Below, piece by piece: positions 34,103-43,303 of a DNA stretch of 43,556 nt. This stretch comes from Acidovorax sp. Its GTDB lineage: Bacteria; Pseudomonadota; Gammaproteobacteria; Burkholderiales; Burkholderiaceae_C. The translations under genes were made by a program, and so were the position numbers. How positions within the stretch are numbered: the first letter of the stretch is position 1; the number at the start of each line of letters is the position of its first letter. Location: positions 1 through 43,556 of the forward strand of contig NZ_JADHVT010000024.1 of NCBI RefSeq assembly GCF_016783915.1. The letters run 5' to 3'. The notes under the pieces are model-generated. The model saw nothing but the letters and a program-made list of their open reading frames with translations, was not told the DNA's origin and did no database searches.

Positions 34103-34465
34103 ATGCAATCGATCCTTGCCGTTGATGATTCACCTTCCATGCGCAAAATGGTGTCGTTCACTCTCACCGGTGCCGGCTACCACGTCGTGGAGGCAGTGGA
34201 CGGGCAAGATGCCCTCGAAAAAGCCGAGACACACAACATTGACCTGGTGCTGGCAGACCAGAACATGCCGCGCCTGGACGGCATTGGCCTGACTCGCAAA
34301 CTGCGCGAGCACCCTAAGTTCAAAACGATCCCTATCCTCATCCTCACGACTGAGTCGAGCGATCAGATGAAGCAGGCCGGACGCACTGCAGGTGCCACAG
34401 GGTGGTTGGTAAAGCCTTTTGATCCGAATCGCCTGATCGAAGTCATCCAGAAAGTGATCCGCTGA
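34103..34465 (+). CDS. cheY2: Chemotaxis response regulator CheY (copy paired with cheA)
   Basis: This single-domain receiver has 120 residues from ATG 34103 (GGAG 7 bp upstream). Asp8-Asp9 form the acidic pocket, Asp52 is the phospho-acceptor (VLADQNMPRLDG), Thr82-Thr83 the switch residues and Lys104 the invariant Lys (WLVKPFDP). It is less like E. coli CheY than the copy at 2941 and resembles the short CheY commonly encoded directly before cheA in beta-proteobacteria. It may act as a second output or as a phosphate sink for CheA. Confidence 0.94.
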   Translation: MQSILAVDDSPSMRKMVSFTLTGAGYHVVEAVDGQDALEKAETHNIDLVLADQNMPRLDGIGLTRKLREHPKFKTIPILILTTESSDQMKQAGRTAGATGWLVKPFDPNRLIEVIQKVIR

Positions 34466-34505
34466 GCCGGGTTGACTGAGACCATTTAGTACACAGGAGC
34501 CCACC

Positions 34506-36647
34506 ATGGCGGAAACCTACCAAGAAGGATCGGGTGCAGGCGCTGACTTCGATCTCAGCCAGTTCTATCAGATCTTTTTCGAGGAAGCGGGTGAGAACCT
34601 CGACCAGATGGAGCAGATGCTCCTGAATCTGGACCTGAGCAGTGCCAACGACGAAGAGCTTAACGGCATCTTCCGTTGCGCTCACTCGATCAAGGGAGGC
34701 TCTGCCACCTTCGGATTTTCTGATGTGGCCGAGCTGACCCATCAGATGGAGTCTCTGCTCGACCGCCTGCGTCGCCACGAGCTGCAACCAATCCCTCAGA
34801 TGGTGGACGTTCTGCTGGAGTCTGCTGATGCTTCTCGTAGCCTGCTGGCGCGCCATCAGGCTGGTGGCCAGGGCGAGGCGGTCTCCACCACCTCCTTGGT
34901 TCGGCGCATCAGTGACTTGGCGGCAGGCTTGGTGCCCAGCGATGCTGCACCTGTGGTCGCTGCACCGCCTCCTCCAGCCCCCGCGCCGGTGGCGGCGGCT
35001 CCAGCTCCGGCGCCCAAGCCTTCTCCAGCTGTGTCAGGCCAGGCGCGGCAGTTGGAAATCCAGATTGGTCCTCTGGACCGCCCCGAGCAAGCCGATGCGA
35101 TCAAGGAGTTGTTCCGTGATATTCCCGGGCTGGGGGCGATCCGCGATGTGCAGGGCAGCCAAGCCAATACGCGCGTCTTTGCAGTGGAAACGACCTCCAC
35201 CAACGACGATTTGCTGGACCTGTTTGCCTTCCATGTTTCCAAGGAGCAGGTGCTGATTCGTGATGCAGCTGCTTCGAGCGACGCAGCTGCCGCAGGTACC
35301 GATGATGAGGCTGTGGTTGCCGTGGATGCTGCGGGGGGCGAAGCGCCTTACGGATTCTTCAACGGTGCACCTGGCGCGCCACATGGCGAGGCAGCGGCAA
35401 CTGCGCACGCGCCTGTACCGCAAGCTCCTAAAGCTGCGCCCAAGGCTGCTGCCGAGCCCAAGGTGGCGATTCAGGCTCAGATGGAGTCGACGACCATCCG
35501 TGTTGACGTGAAAAAGGTCGATCAACTGATCAATCTGGTGGGTGAATTGGTGATCACCCAGGCCATGTTGGCGCAGAACAGCCGTGGGCTTGATGCCGGT
35601 GCATACCAGCAGTTGCTGGCCGGGCTGGCGGACCTGGATCGCAACACACGCGACCTGCAAGAGTCCGTGATGTCGATCCGCATGATTCCGATGTCCATCG
35701 TTTTCAGCCGCTTCCCGCGCATGCTGCGAGACCTGGCGAACAAGCTGGGCAAGAAGGTGGAGCTGGTGACTTTGGGTGAGGCCACCGAACTGGATAAGGG
35801 ACTGGTCGAAAAGATCACCGACCCGCTGACCCACCTGGTGCGCAATAGCTGCGACCACGGCATTGAAATGCCTGCTGACCGGCTTGCCAAGGGCAAATCC
35901 GAACACGGCACCATCACGCTGTCGGCGTCGCACCAAGGCGGCTCGATCGTAATCGAGGTGCGCGATGATGGCCGTGGTCTGTCGCGCGAGAAAATCCTCA
36001 GCAAGGCCCAAGAGCGGGGCATTGAGGTGTCGGAGCAGATGAGTGATGCTGACGTCTGGCAGCTGATTTTTGCCCCTGGCTTCTCCACTGCGGACGAGGT
36101 GACCGATGTGTCTGGCCGCGGTGTCGGCATGGATGTGGTCAAGCGCAATATCGCAGCGCTCAATGGCTCGGTAGAGATCGATTCTGCAGAAGGCTACGGC
36201 ATGAAGGTGTCCGTGCGGCTGCCACTGACGCTCGCCATCATGGACGGCATGTCGGTGGGCGTGGGCGAGGAAGTTTATATCCTTCCCCTGTCTTCGGTGG
36301 TGGAATCGTTCCAGGTCAATGCGGATGATGTCAGCACCGTGGCGCAAGGCTCTCAGCTGGTCAAGGTGCGTGACGAATACATGCCAGTCATCGCGCTGGA
36401 GAAGATCTTCCAGGTTCCGCGCTTCGACCTGAACAAATCCAGCAACATCATGGTGGTGGTAGAGGCTGACGGCAGCCGCGTGGCACTGCTAGTGGATGAA
36501 TTGCTCGGCCAGCATCAGGTGGTCGTAAAGAACCTGGAATCGAACTACCGCAAGGTGCCCAACGTGTCGGGCGCCACCATTTTGGGTGACGGCACCGTGG
36601 CCTTGATTTTGGACACGGGTGGCTTGGTGCGCCGGGCGCGCCACTAG
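34506..36647 (+). CDS. cheA: Chemotaxis histidine kinase CheA
   Basis: CheA is the receptor-controlled kinase that phosphorylates CheY and CheB. The protein has 713 residues in the usual order. P1 has the phosphorylated His60 (FRCAHSIKGGSATFGF). An Ala/Pro-rich linker is followed by a P2 domain (about 178-255: QLEIQIGPLDRPEQADAIKE, FRDIPGLGAI), then a second Ala/Pro linker. The P3 dimerisation helix pair starts near 325 (VKKVDQLINLVGELVITQAM), the P4 ATPase has NSCDHGIE (about 447) and GRGVGMDVV (about 538), and P5 is a CheW-like domain up to LDTGGLVRRARH. It is followed by cheW. Confidence 0.98.
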   Translation: MAETYQEGSGAGADFDLSQFYQIFFEEAGENLDQMEQMLLNLDLSSANDEELNGIFRCAHSIKGGSATFGFSDVAELTHQMESLLDRLRRHELQPIPQMVDVLLESADASRSLLARHQAGGQGEAVSTTSLVRRISDLAAGLVPSDAAPVVAAPPPPAPAPVAAAPAPAPKPSPAVSGQARQLEIQIGPLDRPEQADAIKELFRDIPGLGAIRDVQGSQANTRVFAVETTSTNDDLLDLFAFHVSKEQVLIRDAAASSDAAAAGTDDEAVVAVDAAGGEAPYGFFNGAPGAPHGEAAATAHAPVPQAPKAAPKAAAEPKVAIQAQMESTTIRVDVKKVDQLINLVGELVITQAMLAQNSRGLDAGAYQQLLAGLADLDRNTRDLQESVMSIRMIPMSIVFSRFPRMLRDLANKLGKKVELVTLGEATELDKGLVEKITDPLTHLVRNSCDHGIEMPADRLAKGKSEHGTITLSASHQGGSIVIEVRDDGRGLSREKILSKAQERGIEVSEQMSDADVWQLIFAPGFSTADEVTDVSGRGVGMDVVKRNIAALNGSVEIDSAEGYGMKVSVRLPLTLAIMDGMSVGVGEEVYILPLSSVVESFQVNADDVSTVAQGSQLVKVRDEYMPVIALEKIFQVPRFDLNKSSNIMVVVEADGSRVALLVDELLGQHQVVVKNLESNYRKVPNVSGATILGDGTVALILDTGGLVRRARH

Positions 36648-36701
36648 ATACAGGTGCGGGCGCTCCGGAAGCGCTGCGCCGTCATGAAAGGAGAATGCAC
36701 T

Positions 36702-37190
36702 ATGAGTGTGATCGGTAAAACTGCAGACGTTGCACCCACAGGGGCGCGTGAATATCTAACGTTCCGCCTCGACCAGGAAGAGTACGGCATTGACATCCTG
36801 AAAGTGCAGGAAATCCGGGGTTACGAGCCGCCTACACGCATTGCAAACGCACCGGACTTCATCAAGGGCGTGGTCAATTTGCGCGGCACGATTGTTCCCA
36901 TCGTGGACATGCGCATCAAGTTCAACTGCGCGCAGGCGGACTACAACAGTTTCACGGTTGTCATCATCCTCAACCTGCGCAACCGTGTGGTGGGCATCGT
37001 GGTGGACTCCGTGAGCGATGTGATGGAGCTGACACCAGAAAGCATCCGGTCGGCGCCCGATATCGAGAGTGCCATCGATACCAGCTGCATTTTGGGCCTA
37101 GGGTCTGTGGGCGAACGCATGTTGATCTTGCTTGATATTGAAAAGCTCATGTCCAGCGTAGACATGGGCCTGGTGACCGCCAACGAATAA
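36702..37190 (+). CDS. cheW: Chemotaxis coupling protein CheW
   Basis: CheW links chemoreceptors to CheA. From the ATG at 36702 (AAAGGAGA 7 bp upstream) the protein has 162 residues, the standard length. The family core is intact: [39 protein letters not shown] and [19 protein letters not shown]. The frame is open for 16 codons before this ATG, but that stretch has no conserved sequence. Confidence 0.97.
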   Translation: MSVIGKTADVAPTGAREYLTFRLDQEEYGIDILKVQEIRGYEPPTRIANAPDFIKGVVNLRGTIVPIVDMRIKFNCAQADYNSFTVVIILNLRNRVVGIVVDSVSDVMELTPESIRSAPDIESAIDTSCILGLGSVGERMLILLDIEKLMSSVDMGLVTANE

Positions 37191-37294
37191 GGCGCAGCAG
37201 TCAGCAGCCAGTGGTGGCGCAGGCACATGTCAGGCTGTGAGTATTGCTTGCAGACCTTTTGGAGCGAACAGGACTTCCCCCTCGGACGATCAAT

Positions 37295-38200
37295 ATGGCC
37301 CAAACCACCAGTGCTTCGGCGTCAGTCCGGTCAGGCCCAGCCAGGGTAGATTCTGCTTACGTCGCAGCGGCAGCTCCTTCCGGCCCTTTGGCCCAAGGGC
37401 GTGAATTTGTCTGGACCAATGCAGACTTTGCCCGGGTTCAGTCCCTGATCTATCAGCGCGCTGGCATCAGCTTGCATGATGGCAAGCACGCCATGGTCTA
37501 CAGCCGCCTATCGCGACGACTGCGCGACACTGGCCACACCAGCTTTCACGATTATCTGAGCTGGCTAGAGACCCACGATGGGCCGGAGTGGCAGGAGTTT
37601 GTGAACGCACTGACCACCAACCTCACGGCTTTTTTCCGTGAGCAGCATCATTTTGAAATTTTTGCGTCGCACCTGCGGTCCAAGCCATCGGTCAACTGGA
37701 GGGTTTGGTGCAACGCGGCGTCCACAGGCGAAGAGCCCTATTCCATCGTGATCACCGCGCTGGAGGCGCTGGGCGCCAATGCTTCTTTCAAGTTGACCGC
37801 CAGCGACATCGATTCGCGCGTGCTCGCCACAGCCGCGCAGGGCGTGTACCGGCTCGACAGTGTCAAGGGCTTGAGTCCTGAGCGCTTGCAGAAGTTCTTT
37901 CTCAAAGGCAAAGGTGGGAACGCGGGCATGGTCCGTGCCAAGCCTGAATTACGGCGCGCCATCGACTTTATGAGTGTGAATCTCATCCGCGACGATTGGC
38001 CGTTCAAGGAGCCTTTCGACGTGGTTTTCTGCCGAAATGTAATGATTTACTTTGATGCACCTACGCAGCGGCGCGTGCTCGAAAGAATCCACCGCGTGCT
38101 CAAGCCGGGTGGCATGTTGTTTGTGGGGCACGCCGAGAACTTCAGCGAGTCCAAAGACCTGTTCACCCTGCGTGGCAAGACGGTGTACGAGCGCCGCTGA
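37295..38200 (+). CDS. cheR: Chemoreceptor methyltransferase CheR
   Basis: CheR methylates glutamates of chemoreceptors with SAM during adaptation. From the ATG at 37295 the protein has 301 residues. The first 40 are variable. The N-terminal helical domain follows (FARVQSLIYQRAGISLHDGK, LTTNLTAFFREQHHF), then the SAM-binding domain (WCNAASTGEEPYSIVITALE, DVVFCRNVMIYFDAPTQRRV, LKPGGMLFVGHAENF). A TTG 17 codons upstream is possible, but neither start has a strong ribosome-binding site. It sits between cheW and cheD. Confidence 0.96.
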   Translation: MAQTTSASASVRSGPARVDSAYVAAAAPSGPLAQGREFVWTNADFARVQSLIYQRAGISLHDGKHAMVYSRLSRRLRDTGHTSFHDYLSWLETHDGPEWQEFVNALTTNLTAFFREQHHFEIFASHLRSKPSVNWRVWCNAASTGEEPYSIVITALEALGANASFKLTASDIDSRVLATAAQGVYRLDSVKGLSPERLQKFFLKGKGGNAGMVRAKPELRRAIDFMSVNLIRDDWPFKEPFDVVFCRNVMIYFDAPTQRRVLERIHRVLKPGGMLFVGHAENFSESKDLFTLRGKTVYERR

Positions 38201-38230
38201 CCTGTCCATGTTGTCCTGCACATTGCACCC

Positions 38231-38980
38231 ATGACCAACATTCAAACAGGTTCATCCCCTTCCAATGCTGCTGCTGTGCCCGGCAGTTCCGAAAGGCGCC
38301 GCGCTCCGCGTATTGCGCCGCTGAGCGCCGACATCTACACGCCAGGCAACGGTCCCGCACGGGAGTCGTCGCTGCAGGAGCTCAAGGCCCGCAGCCGCAA
38401 GCCAGGAGAGGCGTCGTTTTTTTACCTCGATCACCACTTCCAGCACAACGCGGTGAAGGTGCTGCCTGGCGAGTATTTTGTGGCGGATGAGAACATGGTC
38501 ATCATGACCGTGCTCGGCTCGTGCATCGCCGCCTGCCTATGGGACAGCCGCGCGCGTGTCGGTGGCATGAATCATTTCATGCTGCCGGACGGCGATCTGG
38601 CGGACGCATCGGGGCGGTATGGCTCCTACGCGATGGAGCTGTTGATCAACGAAATGCTCAAGCTAGGCGCACGCCGTGAAACCATGCAGGCCAAGATTTT
38701 TGGTGGTGCTCAGGTCATGCACAACTTCACCACCATGAACGTGGGTGAGCGCAACACGAATTTTGTGTTGAACTACTTGCACACCGAGCGTATTCCGATC
38801 GTCTCCGAGGACGTGCTGGACATCTACCCGCGCAAGGTGGTTTTCTTTCCTGTGACGGGCAAGGCGATGGTAAAGCGGCTGGCACATGCTCATCCTGAAG
38901 CCCTGGTGGCCCAGGAGGTCCGTGGCAACGCAGCCACGGTGGCCAAGACCACATCGGGTGGTTCTGTGGATCTGTTTTGA
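38231..38980 (+). CDS. cheD: Chemoreceptor glutamine deamidase CheD, with N-terminal extension
   Basis: CheD deamidates receptor glutamines and tunes adaptation. The protein has 249 residues, longer than the usual 160-200. The extra length is a low-complexity N-terminal 65 residues (Ser/Ala/Arg-rich). The catalytic Cys98 (VLGSCIAACLWD) and His115 (GGMNHFMLPDG) are 17 residues apart, as in characterised CheD. The family core continues with AKIFGGAQVMHNFTTMNVGE. The C-terminus ends GSVDLF, the same hexapeptide that ends the small CheZ-like protein at 33607. It is followed by cheB after 15 bp. Confidence 0.95.
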   Translation: MTNIQTGSSPSNAAAVPGSSERRRAPRIAPLSADIYTPGNGPARESSLQELKARSRKPGEASFFYLDHHFQHNAVKVLPGEYFVADENMVIMTVLGSCIAACLWDSRARVGGMNHFMLPDGDLADASGRYGSYAMELLINEMLKLGARRETMQAKIFGGAQVMHNFTTMNVGERNTNFVLNYLHTERIPIVSEDVLDIYPRKVVFFPVTGKAMVKRLAHAHPEALVAQEVRGNAATVAKTTSGGSVDLF

Positions 38981-38995
38981 TAAAGGTTTGAGTTA

Positions 38996-40096
38996 ATGAG
39001 CAGGAAAATCCGGGTGATCGTGGTGGACGATTCGGCGCTTGTCCGTAGTCTGCTATCCGAGATCATCAACCGCCAGCGCGACATGGAGTGCATTGGCACG
39101 GCCAACGACCCTCTGGTGGCGCGCGAGATGATTCGCGAACTGGATCCGGATGTCATCACCCTGGATGTCGAGATGCCGCGCATGGATGGCATTGATTTTC
39201 TGGGGCGCCTCATGCGTCTTCGGCCCACGCCGGTGGTGATGATCTCCACGCTGACCGAACGTGGAGCTGAAGTCACGATGAAGGCCCTGGAGTTGGGGGC
39301 GGTGGACTTTGTGGCCAAACCGCGCGTAGGGCTGGCCAGCGGGCTCAATGACCTGGCTACGCAGATTGTGGACAAGATCCGTGTTGCAGCCGTCGCGCAG
39401 GTGCGCCGCGCGCCAGCGCGCGACGCAGTAGCCAGCGGAGCGGGTGGCTCGGCCGCGCCCCATGCTGTGCCTGCAGCCGGTCTGCTTGGCCGTCTGTCCA
39501 CGGAGAAACTCATCTGCATTGGTGCGTCGACGGGGGGCACAGAAGCCATCAAGGAGGTGCTGGTCCAGATGCCTGCGGACTCGCCGGCGATCGTGATCAC
39601 CCAGCACATGCCCCCAGGGTTCACTACCAGTTTTGCTGCCCGCTTGAATGGGCTTTGCCAGATCACGGTCAAGGAGGCGGTGAATGGCGAGCGCATTTTG
39701 CCCGGCCACGCCTACATAGCGCCGGGCGGCACTCAGTTCCATGTAGCCCGCAGTGGAGCCAACTACGTGGCGGTGGTGGACGATGGTCCGCCAGTCAATC
39801 GTCACAAGCCCTCGGTCGAGGTGCTCTTCAAGTCTGCAGCGGCGGTTGTGGGACGCAATGCGTTCGGCATCATGCTCACAGGTATGGGCAACGACGGTGC
39901 AGTGGCCATGCGTGAGATGAAAGACGCGGGCAGCTACAACTACGTTCAGGATGAAGCGACTTGTATTGTGTTTGGCATGCCGCGGGAGGCCATCGCCCAT
40001 GGCGCTGCCGATGAGGTGCTGCCGCTGGGGCAGATTGCCCCAGCGTTGATTGCTCGTTTGCGCGGAGCGACGGACCGCCTTCACCATCGCATTTGA
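38996..40096 (+). CDS. cheB: Chemotaxis response regulator-methylesterase CheB
   Basis: CheB removes receptor methyl groups when phosphorylated by CheA. The protein has 366 residues. The receiver domain has Asp57 ([12 protein letters not shown]), followed by a linker rich in Ala and Arg (about 128-165). The methylesterase domain has the catalytic triad Ser178 (IGASTGG), His204 (TQHMPPGF) and Asp300 (GMGNDGA). It is the last gene of the che operon and ends 80 bp from the convergent ABC-F gene. No clear terminator is visible in that gap. Confidence 0.98.
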   Translation: MSRKIRVIVVDDSALVRSLLSEIINRQRDMECIGTANDPLVAREMIRELDPDVITLDVEMPRMDGIDFLGRLMRLRPTPVVMISTLTERGAEVTMKALELGAVDFVAKPRVGLASGLNDLATQIVDKIRVAAVAQVRRAPARDAVASGAGGSAAPHAVPAAGLLGRLSTEKLICIGASTGGTEAIKEVLVQMPADSPAIVITQHMPPGFTTSFAARLNGLCQITVKEAVNGERILPGHAYIAPGGTQFHVARSGANYVAVVDDGPPVNRHKPSVEVLFKSAAAVVGRNAFGIMLTGMGNDGAVAMREMKDAGSYNYVQDEATCIVFGMPREAIAHGAADEVLPLGQIAPALIARLRGATDRLHHRI

Positions 40097-40176
40097 GGGC
40101 TATCTCCGCATCCGGGGCGGGGCTGACTGTGCAATAGCCTTCCCTAGAAGTCCACGCTCGTGAGTGCGCTTGGCAC

Positions 40177-42078
40177 CTATTCGGAAAGCGCCGTCCAACG
40201 TTCCAATGCCGTCATTAGCTCTTCATCGATGGCGGCGGCTCGGCTTGTCATGGCGGCTGCGCGGGTTGGGTCAGTGCCAAAGAGTGACCCGTCGGCCAGT
40301 GCATCCTGAAGGGTTTTCTGCTCAGACTCCAGTGCACTGATGAGGCTCGGCAGCTGATCCAGTTCACGCTGCTCCTTGTAGCTAAGTTTCTTTTTTGATA
40401 GCTGCGCAGGCTTATTGGATGTGCGCTCCGGCGTGTTTTGATCTGAAGTTTCTGGTGCAGGTGGTTTGGAGGACGTTGCTGCGGCAGCTTGCAGCGACCG
40501 ACTGCGTTTGGATTGGAGCAGCCAGTCTTGCACGCCGCCTTCGTACTCGCGCCATAGGCCGTTGCCTTCAAAAGCGAGGGTGCTGGTCACCACGTTGTCG
40601 AGGAAGGTGCGGTCATGGCTGACCAGGAACACCGTGCCTTCGTAGTTTTCCAGCAATTCTTCCAGCAGGTCCAAGGTGTCGATGTCCAGGTCGTTGGTGG
40701 GTTCATCCAGCACCAGCACATTGGCCGGTCGGGCGAACAGCCGGGCGAGCAGCAGACGGTTGCGTTCGCCACCGGACAGTGATCGCACAGGCGAGTGCGC
40801 GCGCGCGGGGGAGAACAGAAAGTCGCTCAGATAGCTCTTGACGTGTTTGCGCTGATTGCCGATCTCGATCCATTCGCTGCCGGGGCTGATGAAGTCTTCC
40901 AGCGTGGCGTCGAGGTTGACGGCATGGCGCATCTGGTCAAAGTAGGCCACCTGCAGGTTCGCTCCCTGCCGGATGGTGCCTTTGTCGGCCTCTAGTTCTC
41001 CCAGGATCATCTTGAGCAGCGTGGTTTTGCCTGCGCCGTTCGGTCCGATCAGACCCACCTTGTCCCCGCGCAGTATTGTCCCGGAGAAGTTGTGCACGAT
41101 GGTTTTGTCGCCGAAGGATTTACTCACCCCTTGCAGTTCCGCCACGATCTTGCCCTGGTAACCGTTGGAGCCTCCGGTGGCGACATCCATGCGCACACTG
41201 CCAACGACTTCGCGGCGAGCCTCCCGGCGGGCACGTAACTGTTCCAGACGGCTGATGCGGCTCTGGCTCCGGGTGCGGCGCGCTTCTACACCACGCCGTA
41301 TCCACACTTCTTCTTGGGCTAGCAGCTTGTCGGCCTTGGCGGCAATTACTGCCTCTTGTGCCAACTGCTCCTCTTTCTGTATCTGATACTGGGCAAAGTT
41401 GCCCGGGTAGGAGCGCAACTGTCCTCGGTCTAGCTCCACGATGCGGGTGGCCACGCGGTCCAGGAAAGACCGATCATGGGTAATGGTTATGACGCTGCCC
41501 GGAAAGTCCAGCAGCAGGTCTTCGAGCCACTCGATGGAGTCCAGATCCAGGTGGTTGGTGGGTTCGTCCAGCAGCAGCACATCAGGGCGCGCTACCAGCG
41601 CTTGTGCCAGCGCCACGCGTTTTTTTGTACCCCCCGATAGTGTTCCGACCACGGCTTCGGGGTCCAGGTGCAATCTCTGCAGGGTTTCTTCTACGCGCTG
41701 CTCCCAGTTCCAAGCATCGTAGGCCTCGATTTCCGATTGCAGGGCATCCAGATCCAGCCCCTCCGCTCCCGAGAGGTACTGATCGCGGACGGCGATCACG
41801 CGTTGCAGGCCTTCGGACGCCGCCTTGAAAATGGTGGCGTTGGGGTCTAACGTCGGCTCCTGGGCGACGAAGGCAATGCGCACCCCTTGCTGAACTTGCA
41901 GGGAGCCGTCGTCTGGCTTGGCAAGTCCTCCCAAGATTTTGAGAAGGGACGATTTCCCCGCTCCATTGCGACCGATCAGGCCAACCCGCTCTGCGGTCTC
42001 CAGGGAAAAGCCGGCGTGATCCAGCAATGCAACATGCCCAAATGCGAGTTGGGCGTCCAGTAAGGTGATAAGTGCCAT
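40177..42078 (-). CDS. uup: ABC-F family ATPase, Uup type
   Basis: This soluble protein with two ABC ATPase domains belongs to the ABC-F group, which acts on ribosomes and, for Uup, affects transposon excision and branched DNA. The protein has 633 residues. Domain 1 has Walker A GRNGAGKSS (36-44) and signature LSGGTKKRVALAQAL. Domain 2 has GPNGAGKTT (about 343-351) and LSGGERNRLLLARLF. The C-terminal coiled-coil domain typical of Uup is present (KKLSYKEQRELDQLPSLISA to the end). The linker before it (SDQNTPERTSNKPAQ) is encoded by what looks like a dispersed repeat. It is not part of the flagellar system. Confidence 0.93.
   Translation of the reverse strand: MALITLLDAQLAFGHVALLDHAGFSLETAERVGLIGRNGAGKSSLLKILGGLAKPDDGSLQVQQGVRIAFVAQEPTLDPNATIFKAASEGLQRVIAVRDQYLSGAEGLDLDALQSEIEAYDAWNWEQRVEETLQRLHLDPEAVVGTLSGGTKKRVALAQALVARPDVLLLDEPTNHLDLDSIEWLEDLLLDFPGSVITITHDRSFLDRVATRIVELDRGQLRSYPGNFAQYQIQKEEQLAQEAVIAAKADKLLAQEEVWIRRGVEARRTRSQSRISRLEQLRARREARREVVGSVRMDVATGGSNGYQGKIVAELQGVSKSFGDKTIVHNFSGTILRGDKVGLIGPNGAGKTTLLKMILGELEADKGTIRQGANLQVAYFDQMRHAVNLDATLEDFISPGSEWIEIGNQRKHVKSYLSDFLFSPARAHSPVRSLSGGERNRLLLARLFARPANVLVLDEPTNDLDIDTLDLLEELLENYEGTVFLVSHDRTFLDNVVTSTLAFEGNGLWREYEGGVQDWLLQSKRSRSLQAAAATSSKPPAPETSDQNTPERTSNKPAQLSKKKLSYKEQRELDQLPSLISALESEQKTLQDALADGSLFGTDPTRAAAMTSRAAAIDEELMTALERWTALSE
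40391..40433. repeat. Probable dispersed-repeat remnant inside uup
   Basis: TTTTTTGATAGCTGCGCAGG and the following CTTATTGGATGTGCGCT resemble the local palindromic repeat (compare AATAGCTTCCAGCGCTTATT at 2260-2279). It falls exactly in the flexible linker before the Uup C-terminal domain and keeps the frame. The assignment rests on resemblance only. Confidence 0.4.
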
Positions 42079-42205
42079 AGGGCGGGATTATCCGTGTCGC
42101 GCTCTAGCGGGCTTTTGCGCCAGCTATGCGATGGCGTCGCAGCTGAGGTTGCGGCATGCGCTTTGATGGCCGGAAAATCCCGCGACTGGGGCCACTGCGA
42201 TTTCA

Positions 42206-43303
42206 TCAGAACCTGTCTCGCCCCTGCAAGCGCGCAAGGATGCGCAGGTCTTCCCCGATCCGGTCTACCGAATGGAAGCTGAGAGTATGTGCTTCACAAA
42301 GTGTCGCCAAGGGAGCGATTTGGGCCAATCCCATGCCCTCGCCAATCAGCTTGGGGGCGAGATAGACCAGTAGTTCATCGACTAGTCCTTCGCGTAGCAG
42401 CGAACCATTGAGCTTGTATCCCGCTTCCACGTGCAGTTCATTGATCCCCCTGTGTCCAAGGTCTCGCACCATCGCAGGCAAATCCACCTTGCCAGCGCTG
42501 TTGGGCATGGTGATCACGGTGGCGCCCAGGGCTTCCAGCGCGCGGCGTTTCTCCTCATGTGCCACAGCTGAATATATATAGACCGTGCGGTTTGCGGCGA
42601 AAATCAAAGCGTCCAAAGGTACCGCCAGTGCACTGTCTACCAAAACAAGGGTAGGCTGTCGGTCGGTGGGTACGCCTCGCACATCCAGTCGCGGGTTATC
42701 CGCAAGCACGGTCCCGATCCCAGTCAATAACGCGCAGGCTCTTGCGCGCCAGGCATGTCCGTCGGCTCGCGCATCGGGCCCTGTGATCCATTGGCTTGCT
42801 CCGTTGGGCAATGCGGTCACACCGTCGAGTGAGGCGGCTGCTTTCATACGCACCCAGGGCGTTTTTCGAATCATGCGGCTGAAAAACCCCAGGTTCAGCT
42901 CCCTGGATGCTTCCGCTCCTTGCCCCACCTCTACGGCTACCCCCGCCGCACGCAGGCGCGCAAACCCATTGCCCGCCACTGCGGGGTTGGGGTCGGCAAG
43001 CGATGCGACGACCTTGGCGATACCAGCCTTAATGAGGGCATCGCAGCAAGGACCTGTACGCCCGTGGTGTGAGCAAGGTTCTAGAGTGACGTAGGCGGTA
43101 GCACCTTGAGGAGAATTGCCCCTCTGCTCTGCGTCGCGCAGAGCCATCACCTCCGCATGTGGTCCCCCTGCGCGCTGGGTAGACCCCTGGCCAATGATGG
43201 TGCCGTCGTTGTTGACGAGCACGCAACCCACCCGGGGGTTGGGGGAGGTGCGATACAGAGCCTCATGGGCGAGATCCAGTGCCGTCTTGGTGAAATCCGT
43301 CAT
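42206..43303 (-). CDS. ribD: Bifunctional riboflavin biosynthesis deaminase/reductase RibD
   Basis: RibD carries out the deaminase and reductase steps after GTP cyclohydrolase II in riboflavin synthesis. The protein has 365 residues. The N-terminal deaminase domain has the zinc site His49-Ala-Glu51 and Cys77/Cys86 in EPCSHHGRTGPC. The reductase domain begins near 150 (RMKAAASLDGVTALPNGASQ) and includes GIGTVLADNPRLDVR and the late LHVEAGYKLNGSLL. The gene is 127 bp upstream of uup on the same strand. That gap shows no clear signal. Confidence 0.97.
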   Translation of the reverse strand: MTDFTKTALDLAHEALYRTSPNPRVGCVLVNNDGTIIGQGSTQRAGGPHAEVMALRDAEQRGNSPQGATAYVTLEPCSHHGRTGPCCDALIKAGIAKVVASLADPNPAVAGNGFARLRAAGVAVEVGQGAEASRELNLGFFSRMIRKTPWVRMKAAASLDGVTALPNGASQWITGPDARADGHAWRARACALLTGIGTVLADNPRLDVRGVPTDRQPTLVLVDSALAVPLDALIFAANRTVYIYSAVAHEEKRRALEALGATVITMPNSAGKVDLPAMVRDLGHRGINELHVEAGYKLNGSLLREGLVDELLVYLAPKLIGEGMGLAQIAPLATLCEAHTLSFHSVDRIGEDLRILARLQGRDRF

